Assembly: GCF_910589235.1 (NCBI RefSeq)
Contig: NC_060972.1
Coordinates: 4,129,899-4,193,898, forward strand
DNA from: Vespa crabro
Taxonomy: Eukaryota > Arthropoda > Insecta > Hymenoptera > Vespidae
Direction: 5' to 3'
Length of the DNA stretch: 64,000 bases
The notes below the pieces were generated by a model. The model made no database searches, was not told the origin of the DNA, and saw only the letters and a program-made list of their open reading frames with translations. Positions 40,061 to 53,792 of this stretch are shown in pieces (position 1 is the stretch's first letter; every line of letters starts with the position of its first letter). The position numbers and the translations under genes were made by a program.

Positions 40061-41152
40061 TTATATATATATATAGATACATATGCACAGTATTTATATT
40101 TGTATGTGACGGGTGGCACACATTGTTTTCGTACACGCTTCTCTTGTTTCCTTCCCTTTTTAACAAGCACCAAGCAAATAGCTCAGCAATTATTCTGTTC
40201 TCAGGTTACATTCGTTTCAAAAACTGACATTATATGATACGTATGGTAGACTTGCAGAATGAGTTAGTAATAATTATAAGATGAGATCACATTTCATTTG
40301 TTATATTTATTATTATACTTTCTTTTTTCCTATTTTTTTTTTTTTTTAAATATAAATCCATAATCGATATGTCAGCAGATATATTGTATTATTATATAAA
40401 TATTGTTGTCGTCGTCGTTGTTGTCTTTTTAAGATCAGTAGATAAATAAAATATTTCAAATTGGAGCAATTCCCGACTCATCCTATACCGGCGTATCTCT
40501 CTATCTATCTATTTACATACGTGTTTGATACACATAGGCGAGAACCAATTCAGTCTCGTGCTTTGTTACACTGATTTTATTATTTTCTATTCGGACGATT
40601 GCCACGGTGCACGCGACATAACTCTCGAGAAATTTTCAACGACGATAAGCACCCTTCCAACTATTCAACATCATTACCATTCGTTATGCCATAATAGGTA
40701 GAGCAATGTCTTTCGAACGATCGAAAATCGTTTCTTCTAAATTTGATCACTTATATATTTAATCTTTACGAAGCTTCGAATTACTTTATAAATATTTTTT
40801 AACAAAATTGAAAACTGTTACTTTTAATATTAACAAATATAACATGAATAAGTATCGTCTTTTCAGAGAAGAAATACTCGAATAACATTTAATCGGTGAA
40901 AAAGGAAGGTGTTAGATTTCTCTCTGAATAACAGCAGACAGTTTGGCGTCGTATCTACTCACGAGTGGTGCAACCCTCGTATATGGTCCGGCATGCGCTC
41001 TTCGAAGGAGCTATACTGACCTTGACTCTATGGTGACTAGGACTGTGTCCTGTAGAGTGAAATCAGCTGATCGCTATTCTATAATGAATATATGAAGGAA
41101 TTCATGAGGCATCGGCAAAAAGATGGAGATATGCGTTTATTAGAAAAAGAAA

Positions 41153-41185
<33 letters not shown>

Positions 41186-41581
41186 TGAAAAAAAAAAATT
41201 AAAAAGAAAATAAAATGAAATAAAATAAAGTAAAAAAAAGATAAGAAAAGAGATAGTAGGAGAGTTAAGCTATGCATTTGTTCGATAGAATCGAATCGAA
41301 AAAAGATGAAACGAGAGGTCGAAGAAGGAAACGAAGAGTGGAATGAATAAGATAGATAGATAAAGAGAGAGAGGGAGAGAGAGAGAGAGAAAGAGAGGGA
41401 GAGGGAGTGCCGTGATGGTTCCCGATGAAGGGTCAGGAACAGGAGTGACTCCGTCTAGAGGGGGTGCGACTCGCGGAAGGGGTGCGGGTTGGAAGGAGAG
41501 GGATGTATTGATTGCGCCAGGTTGGCACGACAGAGAGCAACAGAGCGCACAAGGGAGGTAAAGAGGAGGCTGCTGGATATC

Positions 41582-41635
<54 letters not shown>

Positions 41636-43466
41636 TAATAGGCAAATACACTATGAATAAGAAAGACAGAAATAGTGATATATAAATACCATTGAAAGAA
41701 AGATAATTCTCTCTTTTTATATAAAATTTCAAATAAACAAAATCTATTGTGATAAAAATGAAAAATGAAAATAGATTTTATTGAACGTTCTACATAGTAC
41801 GATTTCCTTCGCAAACAGCGATGCGATTTAGGTCGTTAGAATGTCCTCGATCTGTCGATCGTCGCCATGTCACATCGTACTAACTCAAGAGATTCTTCCG
41901 GATCGTAGATTCGAATCGATAGGTTTGGCACATTTGGAAAACGAGTAGCCCGATCGAAGCGGACGATCGGCCAAATGAAACGCTTCCAAGTTATTTCAAT
42001 TTTATCCTTTGCCAGGCGAAACGAAAGGAACTGAGAAAAAGAGAGAGAGAGAGAGAGAGAGAGAAAGGGTAAGAGTTTTTGTTCACTACTGAGCGTTCAC
42101 TTTAGGAAATCACGACGTTCCAATTTTTCGTTATTTTCTGGTGTTCCTTTTAGTAAAGTGGTTTCCTACGTAGATAGATAGTTTCAATGTTTGCGTTTGT
42201 ACCTAAGACATGCTGAAAAAAAAAAATTCTCAAAGGATCCATTTTTCAAGAATGTATTAGAAGTGGATCGCGTTTTATCGTGTAATACAAAGAAAGAGAA
42301 AAAAAAAAGGAAGAAGAAAAAAAGGAAAAGACATCGAGTTCGTTGGAAAAGATCATTGTTGTCTTTTCTTCTTTATCGTTCGACGTAAACGTGTATTCCA
42401 TGGCCGATTTAAAGCGAACGACGTCCCTGAACTCCTTCCAACTGTATTCCGCCTCCTTTTTTTGCACTATGCTAAACTCTTTCATGCTCGATCCTGACGA
42501 ACCGTGACTCTCTTATCCGCAGAGGAGGGAGATGAAGGACGAGAGAATTACGTAACGATCATTGATCTCCTCGTACCGATAGTCCGAGGAAACTCCTGCA
42601 CTTTCTTACTCACTTCTTCGATTCTATCTACAGTATTTTTTTATTTAAATATTTCTATATTTTATAATATCGCATTGATTAAAATTCACGTGTTATCAGT
42701 AATCCCAAGCGTTACGTTGTTTCTAAGATAACTAATATTACGGAATTTAATATGAATATATTACGAGAGAAGGAGAGGGGAATTAAGTACACACAAAGAC
42801 TATATCATTTTTGAAGTAACGATGAAAAAGAAAAGCTTATCTAATAAGTGATATTATATTTAAGAATGAATTCTGATTGGATTGCTATCTTATATATTCG
42901 AAGGTCTTTTTAAAAGGAGAAAAAGAAAAATTCTCAAAGAAAACTTTGGACCATTTTATTCAACATCTCCCATCAGGGAAAGAAAGAGATCTCTGTTAAG
43001 ATATTCTTCCTAGGAGACACTAAAACGCAGGCCTTTATGGATAAGAGAATATCAAGGCGTATAGATGGTACGCGTAGCGTGGCAAGGTTCTCTAGATATG
43101 GGAGAAGGTTGTGCGTAAGACTAAAGGAGGGTTCGAAGGGAGGGTAAAAAGAGAACGATAGAGAGAGAGAGAGAGAAGAGATGGGGTAGTAACATCGTTG
43201 AGGGGGAAAAGACATAGTGGATGTAGCAGGTGGGAAACGCGCGCAGCTTTTCAGGTTTGCCAAACAAGGAAAGGAGCTTGGCAGGAAAGCGGAGGGTCGA
43301 AGAGAAGGAGGAAAGTTGGCTACGTGTTATCGTTCGGACCGACGGAGGTTGAGCGTGCGACGCCGGCGTCGCCGACGCCTTTCTAGTTAGGAATATTTCC
43401 TCTCCGTCTAGCATGTGGTATAGTCTCTTTTTCTATCCCCACCACTACAATCGAAGCGTCACGGTC

Positions 43467-43650
43467 GGCAGCAGTAGTACCACCAGTGGCAGCAGCACCA
43501 CCTCCACCTCTACGAGCACCATCACCAGCAGCAGCAGCAGCAGCAGCAGCAGAAGGAGTAGCAGCAGCAGTACCAGTACCACTACTACCACCACCAACGG
43601 CACCACCACTGGCATCATCATCAGCAGCAGCAGCAGCAGCATCGCTACCA
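43467..43650. repeat. CAG/CAC trinucleotide-rich tract
   Basis: Interleaved CAG, ACC and CAT triplets, with pure CAG runs near 43524-43551 and 43622-43640. Open in several frames on both strands (poly-Ala, poly-Ser, poly-Thr), which is expected of triplet repeats and not evidence for a protein. Confidence 0.85.
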
Positions 43651-43814
43651 CCACCACTGGCACGCCGCTTTCCACCACCGACTCCACCTCGGTCAGGAAA
43701 GAGCTTCCGTAAAGAGCTCCAGCAGCGGCTCTTCCTCAGACGTGTTCTCGTTCGCGTAGCGCGACGGTGGAGCTCGAGGAAAGTACACGCTCGTTGCGAG
43801 ACTGCCGAAGCTCG

Positions 43815-43860
<46 letters not shown>

Positions 43861-44269
43861 ACTCTTTCTCTCTCTCTCTCTCTCTATCTCTATCTCTTTC
43901 TTTCTCTCTCTTTTTCTCTTTCTTTACTTCTATCTCTCTCTCTCTCTCTCTCCCTTCCCCTTACTTCCTTTCCCTCTTTTCCTCTTTCTTTCTCCCTTTC
44001 TTTTTCTCATTCTCGTTCTCTCTTTCTCTCTGGTAACCTCGTGCTCAGCTGTGTGGGAGTGTATATGATATATAACAAGGAGAGAAGGGCGGTGATCGAG
44101 GAGAGCTCCGCTAGGGGGGAAGGTGGGAAGGGTGAGGTAGTAGTAGTGGTGGTGATAGTGTACAGGACGTTTAGATGATAGGCGACTCCCGGTGGAGGCG
44201 CTACTATCAACCGGTCCCGATCGCTCGGTCACGGTGACGCGCGCGTTCGCTCCTCGAAAGGCGTGTCGT

Positions 44270-44307
44270 GTCCTCCTCCTCCTCCTCCTCCTCCTCCTCC
44301 TCCTCCT
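44270..44307. repeat. (TCC)n microsatellite
   Basis: About twelve TCC units in the GC-rich block, all-pyrimidine on the + strand. Confidence 0.95.
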
Positions 44308-44784
44308 TCTCCTCTTCCTATTCCTATTCCTCCTCCTATTCCTCCTTATTCTTCTCCTTTATCCTTATCTTCCTCTACCTTACTTAACTCCAATACGCTT
44401 CCTCATATTCTTTCCTCCTTCTTTTCTTTCTCAAGCTCCTCCTTTAACACGTATCACATCGTATCATCGTGCCTTCCTCTCGATGGATACACGATGGTAT
44501 TCATTGCGGTCGACTCGTCGAGTACTCTCCTCGAAGGACTCTCTCGTCGTCCTCGAGGAACGCGTTGGCCGCGCTCGGCTGTGAAGGAAGGATGAGCGAG
44601 AGAGACGGCGCGTTCCGCGACGACGCTCGACGGTCGATGTCGCCGTGTTGCTGCCGTCGCTACTGCTGCTGCTGCTGCTGCTACTGTTGGTAGTGTGTGT
44701 CTTCTTGATCAATTGTGTTATCCTCGACAATCGTCTTATCTCCTTCCTATCGTTTCTCTTTTCCTTTTCCGCGCGTGATAATAG

Positions 44785-44820
44785 TGCGTACGTACGTACG
44801 TACGTGCGTGCGTGCGTGCT
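44785..44820. repeat. (TACG)n / (TGCG)n tetranucleotide repeat
   Basis: TACG units pass into TGCG units and then into GT dinucleotides. Each unit carries a CpG; the drift from TACG to TGCG is a single transition repeated along the array. Confidence 0.9.
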
Positions 44821-45016
44821 TGCTTGCGTGCGCGCGTGTGTGTGTGTGTCCGTCTTACTTTCAATCACGATCTGTCTATCTATCAATTAATCAATCAATC
44901 TATCTATCAGTCTATCTGTCAGTCTATCTATCTATCTTTTTTCTCTTTCTCATATGCATATTCATGTGTACACACACGCACACACATACACGTTGTGTCT
45001 CTCTCTCTCACTCTCA

Positions 45017-45049
<33 letters not shown>

Positions 45050-45934
45050 TTTCTCTCTTTCCTTTTCTCTTTGTGCGCGCGCGTACGTACACGCCTCTCC
45101 TTTCCAAGCGCGTCCTCGTCGTTCGGTTCGGTTCACGCGCCTATGTTTCCAGTGACACGCTGCGGAACTTTTCCTTGCGAGAGGGACCGTACAGAGAAAG
45201 AGAGTGAACGGATAGATGAGAGAAAAAGACTTTGAGTGTTAGAGCGAGTAAGAGAAAAGAAAAAAGAAAGAAAAGTAAAAAAGAAAAAAAAAGAAAGAGG
45301 GAGAAGAGAGAAGAGACAAGAAGGAAAAGCGAAAGTTCAAAGTCGAGAAAAGAGGAACGAGGAAGGAAGATATAATCCGAGTCAGAGGGTGCCAAGAATA
45401 GAGCGATATAAAGACAGACGGACAAAGTGTTAGAGATATTGAGGGAAAGAGTGTAAGAGATAGAAAGATAAAGAAGAAAGAAGAGAGTGGAGCAGCCATT
45501 TTGATCGGTGGCTGTGCGCGTATGCCGCTGACCGTGATGGTGTTGTTTGGTGTATCTACCGGCATCGGTGTTTTTCGTGACTGATCGTGGTTGTGTTTTA
45601 TCAGCCAGTGTTATCTCTTCGTTTAGAGATGCACGATCAAGAATAAAAGAAAGAAAATAGTTACGATCAGAAAAAGCGAGGGAGAGAGGGAGAAAGGGAA
45701 AAAGAGAAAGAAAGAAAGAGAACAAGTGCGTGAGAAAGGCAGAGAAAGAGAGAGAGAGAAAGTGAGCGAGCGAGCGAGTGAGCGAGCGAGAGAGAGAGAG
45801 AGAGAAGCATTGCAGGGTGCGTGTTGTGCGGGGGTGCACCGCTCTCCGGTGGGCATGGGGCTCGAGAGGGGGATCCGCCCCCTCTCGTAACCGCCGCGAA
45901 GCGCCAAGATTTCCCGCATCGAGTTCATCGAGAA

Positions 45935-46015
45935 ATGGGGGCTGACCCCTGTCCTCAAACCGAGGCAGGACCTACGCCCCCACCGGAATGGTGCGGAGGA
46001 ACACGGCGACACGAG
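45935..46015 (+). other. Short non-repetitive ORF ending at a donor-like site
   Basis: From an ATG at 45935 a 27-codon frame runs MGADPCPQTEAGPTPPPEWC and seven more residues to the GTACGC donor. It is not a repeat translation and its composition (Cys, Trp, Pro) looks protein-like. It ends in phase 0, whereas Shaker exon 2 needs two bases carried over, so direct splicing to 58176 would be out of frame. It could serve as an upstream ORF, need an intermediate exon, or be meaningless. I do not recognise the sequence. Confidence 0.2.
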
Positions 46016-46670
46016 GTACGCTCTCTCTCTTATCTCCTTTTCTTTTATTTTTTTGTCTTTTTCCTCCTATCCTCTTTTTTTCTTTCTCTATTCCATTTGA
46101 AAATCAAATTTTCCTTTGCCACCCTTTCTTATCTTCTTCTTCTTTCCTTTTTTTCTTTTTTTTCTTTTTTTTTTTTTTTTTATTTTTCTATGCAATTTCT
46201 TCCATCTCTGTCTGTGTTTTTTTTCTTTTTCTCCCTTTCGAAAAGCAACTTTTTCACGTTTCCTTTTTTCCCTTTATCCCTGGGTCTTATATGCGATATC
46301 ACGATTTGACTCATATTTATTTATCTGTCTTATTTTCTTCTTATCATTCCTCTCCGACGTGCCGGCGCTGGCGCTGTCGCGCACGCGCACCTTCCTCGAG
46401 AGAACCGACTTTCCGTTCGTCCGGCAACGTGACGCCCACCCCCGTACGCTATCTATTGTACAACCGCGTGTGTACACCGACGGCCCTACATTTTTCTACT
46501 TCTTTATTATCTGCTTGTGTATTTGCATTTTCTTTTTTATTTTCTTTTTTCAATCGAGATCGTTCGTGTATACTGGCTGTACTTTCTTTTGTCTTTTCTT
46601 TTCTTTTTTTTTTCTTCTTCCTCTTCTTCTTGAAGTTTCTTATCGGAAAATTTCTGGTGAATATATATAC

Positions 46671-46675
<5 letters not shown>

Positions 46676-46724
<49 letters not shown>
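46676..46724. repeat. (AT)n microsatellite
   Basis: AT alternation of about 49 nt, continuing as degenerate AT to about 46762. Confidence 0.9.
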
Positions 46725-46730
<6 letters not shown>

Positions 46731-47886
46731 GTGTGTATAAATATATATATACATATATATATTTTTTTTTTAATAAGCTGCTCGTATCGATGTGTGTATA
46801 GAAATGTTTCTTAAATTTCTAGCACAGTAGAGTTCTATCGTTGTAAATATTCATCGTTTGACGAGTTTTGTAGAAGAGTTATGTGTGCATGTAATAGAAG
46901 AGATTACATAGTACGATGTGTTACGAAGTGTTGTTTCATTCTACAAGAAAGTAATAATAGTAGATTAATGTTTTTACGAATTTTATTTTAGTTCAACGGA
47001 ACAGCTGAATTACAATAATTTTTGAGGGTGCACTTAAAGATTCGAGTGTGGTAATAAAGAGTTGAGAAAGAGAGAGTTAGTTACAGAATTGTTTAAATTA
47101 TTTCAAAGGTGTCGCCAAGTTTATGATCTTGAAAATTATTAAAAGTTCCTAAAAGAATATTGCTTTAGAATGCTCTTACAAATATAATGTTCTTTTTCTC
47201 AGAACAATTTAATTGTTAGAATTAAAAAAAAAAAAAAGAAAAAAAAGAAAAAAAAGAAGAAAAAAGAGAAAAAAAAAGAAAAGAAAAGAAGAAAAATTTC
47301 AATTGAATTTACACCTCTGCGAAAATTGTGAGAATTTTGCATGACTGTAGACTGTGTTTTATCGGATATTAGATGTGTATATTGCACGAATTTTTTTTGT
47401 TTTGTTTCATTATAAAACATTAATAATGAATCACCCCTCTCGTCTATTATGTACACACATACGCACACATATTTTATCGTCGCGATATTTTTAGGAAAGA
47501 AAAACGTCGATGGACTCTTTTCTTCTTTCTTATATATTTTTTTTTTTACTTTCTTTCCGTTCCCCCTTTCTTTCATGATATTTACGAAAAACGGCTGCTC
47601 CAATCGCGCGTCTCCTTGTAAAGCTACGAGTGTTTATAGAAGGAACGCGTGGGCCCAGCTGTATACGTAAAATACAAATCGTATAATCGTTAGATTAGAA
47701 ACGATGCACGCGTTTTCGTGTAATCCTTGTTGCCACAATAAAATCGCGCGTTCGTCGATCTCTCGTCCTCGAGAATGATCGTATAATCCTGATTTGTTAC
47801 GTACGTATAATAAATTTTTTTGTAAGACGCGAATTCGAAGATGAGAAAGGAAAAAAGATATAAATATTAAAATAAAAATGACAAAT

Positions 47887-47932
<46 letters not shown>

Positions 47933-50920
47933 GTTGCTTTGTTATAGTCCTTTTACCGTGTTAATCGCAACTACAAAATTGTCCTTTCGTCGATGTATGT
48001 ATTTTTCAGGCGCGTAAGAAGGTGTTGTCACTTTTGTCTGAATAACGAAGACGGTTCTCCCGATGTACAATTGCATGCGGATCGTTTGAGAGAGAGAAAG
48101 AGAGAAAACTCTTTTCTTCTTTACGATTTGGCAACGATAACACTACTGGAACTATAGTTACACTTTTGTATCTTCGAATTAGTCATTAAGAGAATGGCAA
48201 ACACGAGGTATTCTTTATCGTAAGACGTTTTTTTACCAAGATTTCCAATTAATTAAATAATTAGTTATTAGAATTATATTATTAGTTGGATAGTATGAAT
48301 AGAATGCTGAAAGCTTTGCGAACATGAACATTAACACAAATTTCTTTCCTTTCTTTTCTTCTCCTTTTTTTTCTTTTTTTCTTTTTCCTTTTTTTTTCTC
48401 TTCTTTTTCTCTCTCCCCTTCTTTCATTTCCCCTCTCTTTCTGTTCACTTATAATACGAAATAGGATAAATAAATGCTTTGGGACTTGGCTATAAAGAAC
48501 GTGGCGCACGCTCAGAATATAGATCGGTGCTTTTCGCGAATAGGTTTTACATATATTTATATATATATATATATATATATATACTTACGTACACATACAC
48601 ATATATACACACACACACACACATATATATATACACTTGTAAGTATTTAAGAAAGAGTTCGATTTCATGGATCATGAATTATGATGGGTGCCGATGAAAA
48701 CTAAGTTACAGATGCCTAAGTATTTAAGAAATCAAATATCATTTATCATAGTTTTCATTCTTCGAAAGAAATGTTTCTCTCCATTTAGATATATCGGAAA
48801 GTATCGAAAAAATATTCGGACAAATTTAGTGTCACACGCGGCAATGTTTTCTCCTTGAGCATCAGTCGTTTCTATTCTTATTCGCGTACGATTGAGTACG
48901 AGTGAGCTTCTGCGTTGTCATCACACGCCTTGCGTTTCGCTTTTTCATTCTTCGCACGTTTTTCTTCTTCGTGAACTTTCTGCAAGTAGAAAAAAAAAAT
49001 ATATATATATATATAATTTAAAAAATGATAATATTTCGAGTTCGAAGGATCTTTGAAGATAAATTCAACAGATTTTTCTTTAGAAATTAGACATAAAGGT
49101 GAGAGGTCGGGATTGGTTGAAGGTGGAGGAGTAGATCGAAAAAGATATTGAAATCATCGTTGTTATTAATGAATATTTAGACATAAAGATATATTTTCTA
49201 TTTTGGAATACCGAGAAATCTACGATAAATCATTCCGTTGAAAGTTTCAATTTTGAAACTTCTCAAGAAATATCGAGTTTACAATCCAGGTGCCATAAGA
49301 TTTTACATATACTCACGGATAATCAACGGAATCGTTCAGAATATCTCAAGAAAAGAGATGGAATGAGAGCTAAAGAGAATCGTGATGTAACTCCATCGCG
49401 TGAATAGTTTAAAAATATCTTTGTTCTTGACCCGTTGGGTTATATTCAGAACACGAGTTAATGTATTCGTTTAGTATATATGCATATATATATATATATA
49501 TATATACACAATATGTGTGTGTGTGTATTTGTATAAAATATATACATATATATATATATATACTAGAAATGATGTATGATATGTATGTATATTCTCGTTG
49601 GAATGCACAGCGGTCATTGAGCCCGGGCAAAACGTCTGATAATGTCTCTACGAGAACGATGGTTAGCATAACATAATGTGCTTCCAGCTTTTATGCGGAA
49701 TGCGTGTTACGATCGTTCGAGTTGATTCAGCCTTTACATAAACGCCTGCTCGTCTGTTTTTTCTTCTCCTTCTTCTTCTCCATCACAAAAAGGTTTTCCT
49801 TTCTGTTATACTATAATTCTCATTCAAATATTCGCATTCTTACGAAAGTAAGTAATGCTAGTTTTCTCGAATAAATCCATATCGTTTTACATGATGTTAC
49901 ATATTATCGAGGAATTCTTAGTCGTTGAAAATATTATAACACGTTAAGAAAATTCATCGAAGGTTTTTAATATTTCATTAATTAGAATTACTACGACGAA
50001 TCCGTACGAAAACTTTTCAACTTTTGATATACATATATATATATATATATGTATATAAAGAGTGAACTAAGCTAGCGAATAAATAATCCAACAGCGATTA
50101 TATATATAGATATATATATATATATATGTATAATCGTTAAAGATTATACTTTATATCCTCGGATTTCTCGATGATCAAAGTTAAGTGATCTCCCGCGAAT
50201 CGATCATAAGATTGAAATTTATTACAACGTCTATCGATTCCATCGAATGATATCGATGTTTGAATAAAGTATTGCAAAATCGAGAGGCCACGAAATATGA
50301 CTGTTCTCGATAGCATGGTAAACGAATGATATCATCAAGATCGTATTAACGACGTAGACGATGAGCCAGCTACCCTCTTCGATATTCCGTTGAATATCAT
50401 AGAAAATTTACGAATATCGCGTAATCACGTTTTCATACTTACTATTAGTTTTATGGCCGCCAAATGCTCGAACTTTAGTGTCCCTTTATTAATACCACCT
50501 TTATCGTTCGCCGAAGCTCATCAAGCTGTCTTTAAAACCTTAATAACACTTTTTCGCTATAAATGGATTCGACGAAAAATTGATTGGTCAGAACGTGATA
50601 TATGAGAAAGAACGAAGGAAAGAAAGAGAGAGAAAGAAAGAAAGAAATATATATATATATATATATATATCGACCTACTATGCGTCATATACAATATTTG
50701 AACATTTTTTTTGTCTTCTATCTGTCATTTTAATCTCCATATATACTTTCCTATCTCGTTTTCAAGCGTTTAACATTAATATCTTTTTTAATTTCTTTTT
50801 ATCTAACATCAGAATTAGTCTTTTCATTCTTTCATTCTTTCTTTCTTTCTTTCTTCTTTTTTTTTCGTTTTAACTATATACAATATAATTGCATAAATAT
50901 TTTACTGTGTCATAACCTGA

Positions 50921-50951
<31 letters not shown>

Positions 50952-51041
50952 TCATTTTTATCTTTCATACATATAATATATCCATAAAAGTCTGACAAAT
51001 TAATTTCCAGTGTATTTTCACTATTTGGTTGGTAGATAGAA

Positions 51042-51061
51042 GTAAGTAAGTACTTACTTAC
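51042..51061. repeat. 20-bp perfect palindrome GTAAGTAAGTACTTACTTAC
   Basis: Reads identically on both strands and contains GTAAGT, the consensus 5' splice site, in both orientations. It lies in the large intron with no exon recognisable immediately upstream on either strand. Confidence 0.85.
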
Positions 51062-51180
51062 GTATATTGGACGGTCTATGCGAAAGCGAAACACCGAAGG
51101 AGCATTAACTTAGCGTGGGTGTTTTGATCCTCGCGCTCACGTGCGTGAATGCACCGAAGCGAGAGCATTCGCATAACATC

Positions 51181-51216
51181 CAAACGAGAAATAGAGATAG
51201 ATAGAAAGATAGAAAT

Positions 51217-51259
<43 letters not shown>

Positions 51260-51280
51260 GATAGAGAGAGAGAGAGAGAG
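51181..51280. repeat. (GATA)n followed by (GA)n
   Basis: Tandem GATA units at about 51197-51264 with AAAT/AAAG interruptions, then (GA)n. GATA tetranucleotides are common arthropod microsatellites; another short (GATA)n run lies near 37833-37862. Confidence 0.9.
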
Positions 51281-52247
51281 TAAAGCTCTTTGTATCCTCG
51301 TCGATGGTTATAACTTGCCAACATATTTAAATAATCGACACACCTGCTTATCTCGATGAATCGTGTTCGAAGAATTTTATTACATATTAAAGTATCGATT
51401 TACGCGTGATGATGAAATGAGAATAGAAAATAAAAAAAAGAAAAAAAAAATGAAAGATATGTAAATATGTAATATACTATAAATAGGATAACGCGGGAAA
51501 ATACCTTTGTTCGTTTAAATGTCAAGACAAACAAACCGAGCGAATCGTTTCTCCTACGAGAAATTCAATTCTTTCTAAGGTACTCAAAGTCTATTCGTGA
51601 TGATCGTTCAAACGAGTAATTGAGAAATTGCTGACACTTTAAGTGTCAAGCCGACAGATTTATTAGCCTTTTTCCTCTACCTATTTTTCGCATACTTCAA
51701 AGATAATAAGAGTATCTATTGTAGCCGAAAATATGTAAAGTAGAATGTAAGAAGGTAATAGGGATAGGTCAAAGTAGTAAAAAAGGGAGGTAGCTGTGGC
51801 CAGACTGTTAAACTCTTCTTTAGAATTCTGAATTAATAATGAAGAGAAGAGAAAGAGAGAGAGAGAGAGAGAGAGAACGATATGGTACTTCATCTTTAGT
51901 GATACATACGATGCTCTCGAAAATATACTGGCTATGTAATACATAGATACGTAAGTACATATAAGTACATGTCTATACACACGCGACGCACGCACTTAAA
52001 ACACAGACACATTTTCTATGCAAGTACATATACCGATACTACCTTCTGGCTGACATATGCAAGGTGTAGCTACTTAAGGACGCATGCAGATTCAGCTCAT
52101 TCGTGCTTCTTAAATCTAACCACTTTCGAACTAGGTCACATTTCGTTTTCAATGACGAATACAATGACGAACGCACATACACGATTTTTCTACAACGAAA
52201 CTTTGTCTATTGATAGGATTGTATTTTCATTGAGATCGATTGCTTCG

Positions 52248-52286
<39 letters not shown>

Positions 52287-53271
52287 CTCTGTCTGTCTGT
52301 CTATCTATCTGTCTGGCTTCGTCTATCCTTTACAATGGACAATCGAGTGGACAATTTCTATAGAGTTTGAATGAAAGGATCGTGAGTAAATCTTGTCGAT
52401 CGGAACGGAACGTTTTTGTTAATGTGCTTTCCAAGTGTTCAAAAGATACAATGTATTAGATCGATATCGATAGGAACGATAGTGTCAATGGTATTCGTTT
52501 GAGAACATTGACACTTTGTAACTTAAATAGTTTTCTTCAAAAGAAAAATAATAAAATCAATTTTATAACGTCAAGGGTAGATTTGACGATTCTTTCTTTT
52601 CTTTTCTTTTTTTTTTTTTTCTTTTTCTTTTTTCTTTTTTTTTTCTTTTTCTTTCTTTCTTTTTGTTTTACAGCGAATTAATTCGAAGAGTTTCGATAAG
52701 AATATTTCTAATATTCGTATTAATTGACGATATCCTTTAATTGATATCTTTATTTGTAATTGAAATATTAGATTTATATGATGTTATTGTTCAATTCTTA
52801 GGATTGGTCAGAAGATCCTTCATAAATTTACAACGTCACGTTAACATCGATCGTTGAAAAAGAACACCGAGTATCGAGTGAGAAAATATCGATAGGCTCA
52901 TTAGCCGTAGAAGTTTAAATCAGAGAGGGTCTTCTGGTCGATGAAAGAATAACTTTTCTACACAAAGTAGGTAGGTATATAAGTTTCGTAATAAGCGTCG
53001 TGGAAGAACCTTTTGTCAGGCTGATACGAGCATAATGTCACATCAAATTTACCTTTAAAGTATATAACGTGAACACACATTCCAGATTACGGGATTAAAT
53101 TATTTTAAAAATTTATAGAAAAAAAATTTCACCTCGCAACAAATCGTTCGATTTAATTAAAAATTTACATAGAAACAACGTAGGATTTTGACGAATCAAT
53201 TGGTATGAATCTCGAATGTCTTGTTTTATTTTCTCAAAAAAAAAAAAAAAATATTTATATACATTATATAC

Positions 53272-53312
<41 letters not shown>

Positions 53313-53792
53313 CTTTGCATATACATACAGAGACATTAAACAAAAATAGCTCAAGGAGTATAAGGTGAGATCCTTTGCATCGTTCGTGTCTCTTTCCCTG
53401 ATGTAGGTCAGGTCACAACGACGAATTATGCTAAGACACGTATCACGTGGATTCGATTTTTCAGGAGAGTTGTATTTTATACTCCTCAACGAAACTTGAT
53501 TATTAAAAAGAGACAAACGATCCTTCGAAACGTTCTCCACAGTAAATTGAATGTTCGTTATTCTTCGGTCCTTAATTATACCGAATGAATTCTTAAATAT
53601 GAAATAGCGTGTAGCATGGCATACCTGCAACGATTCGATTGCTATTAACCGACTATACTACCTCTTCCAACATGAGAGAAACGATAGAAGGTGTCAGTCG
53701 TTAATTGGTAACGTGAATCGAGTTTAGCGATTGCTCTCTACCGAGAACCAATTCCATTTATATGACCGTATTCACAAAGAGAGAGAGAGAGA

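Larger units (their letters stand above)
43200..46015 (+). promoter_or_regulatory. GC/CpG-rich block inside the large intron; candidate internal promoter and 5' exon
   Basis: Composition changes sharply here: CpG-rich segments at about 43320-43400, 43720-43800, 44170-44280, 44510-44660 and 45810-46015 sit among (CAG)n, (TCC)n, (CT)n and (TACG)n repeats. A TATA-like TATATAA lies at 44069-44075 in the + orientation. The block ends at CACGAG followed by GTACGC (46016), which fits a 5' splice site, after which the sequence returns at once to T-rich intron. The best reading is an alternative first exon with a long 5' UTR, driving a Shaker isoform or an intronic transcript. No open frame in the block matches a known family. 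Long Ala/Pro/Ser/Leu frames over 43.4-44.2 kb are repeat translations. Confidence 0.4.

Noticed and set aside
41890..41925. TTCGAATC-like T-loop signal suggesting a tRNA gene
   Set aside because: No matching A box, acceptor stem or anticodon arm at the right distances on either strand.
43383..44178. Overlapping Ala/Pro-rich (+) and Gly/Ala-rich (-) frames of 159-230 codons
   Set aside because: Both arise from CAG, ACC and CT repeats, which lack stops in several frames on both strands.
45141..45839. 232-codon minus-strand frame across the purine-rich tract
   Set aside because: Complement of GA-rich sequence; composition is Leu, Ser and Phe throughout.
52371..52386. Mini first exon ATGAAAGGATC followed by GTGAGT, in phase with Shaker exon 2 (MKGS)
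   Set aside because: An in-phase ATG within a few codons of a donor-like hexamer is likely by chance in 34 kb; no promoter-like context around it.
53226..53630. 134-codon minus-strand frame with about 100 non-repetitive residues
   Set aside because: Not low complexity, but no recognisable family, poor start context and an Ile-Tyr repeat tail; one such frame is expected by chance in 64 kb.
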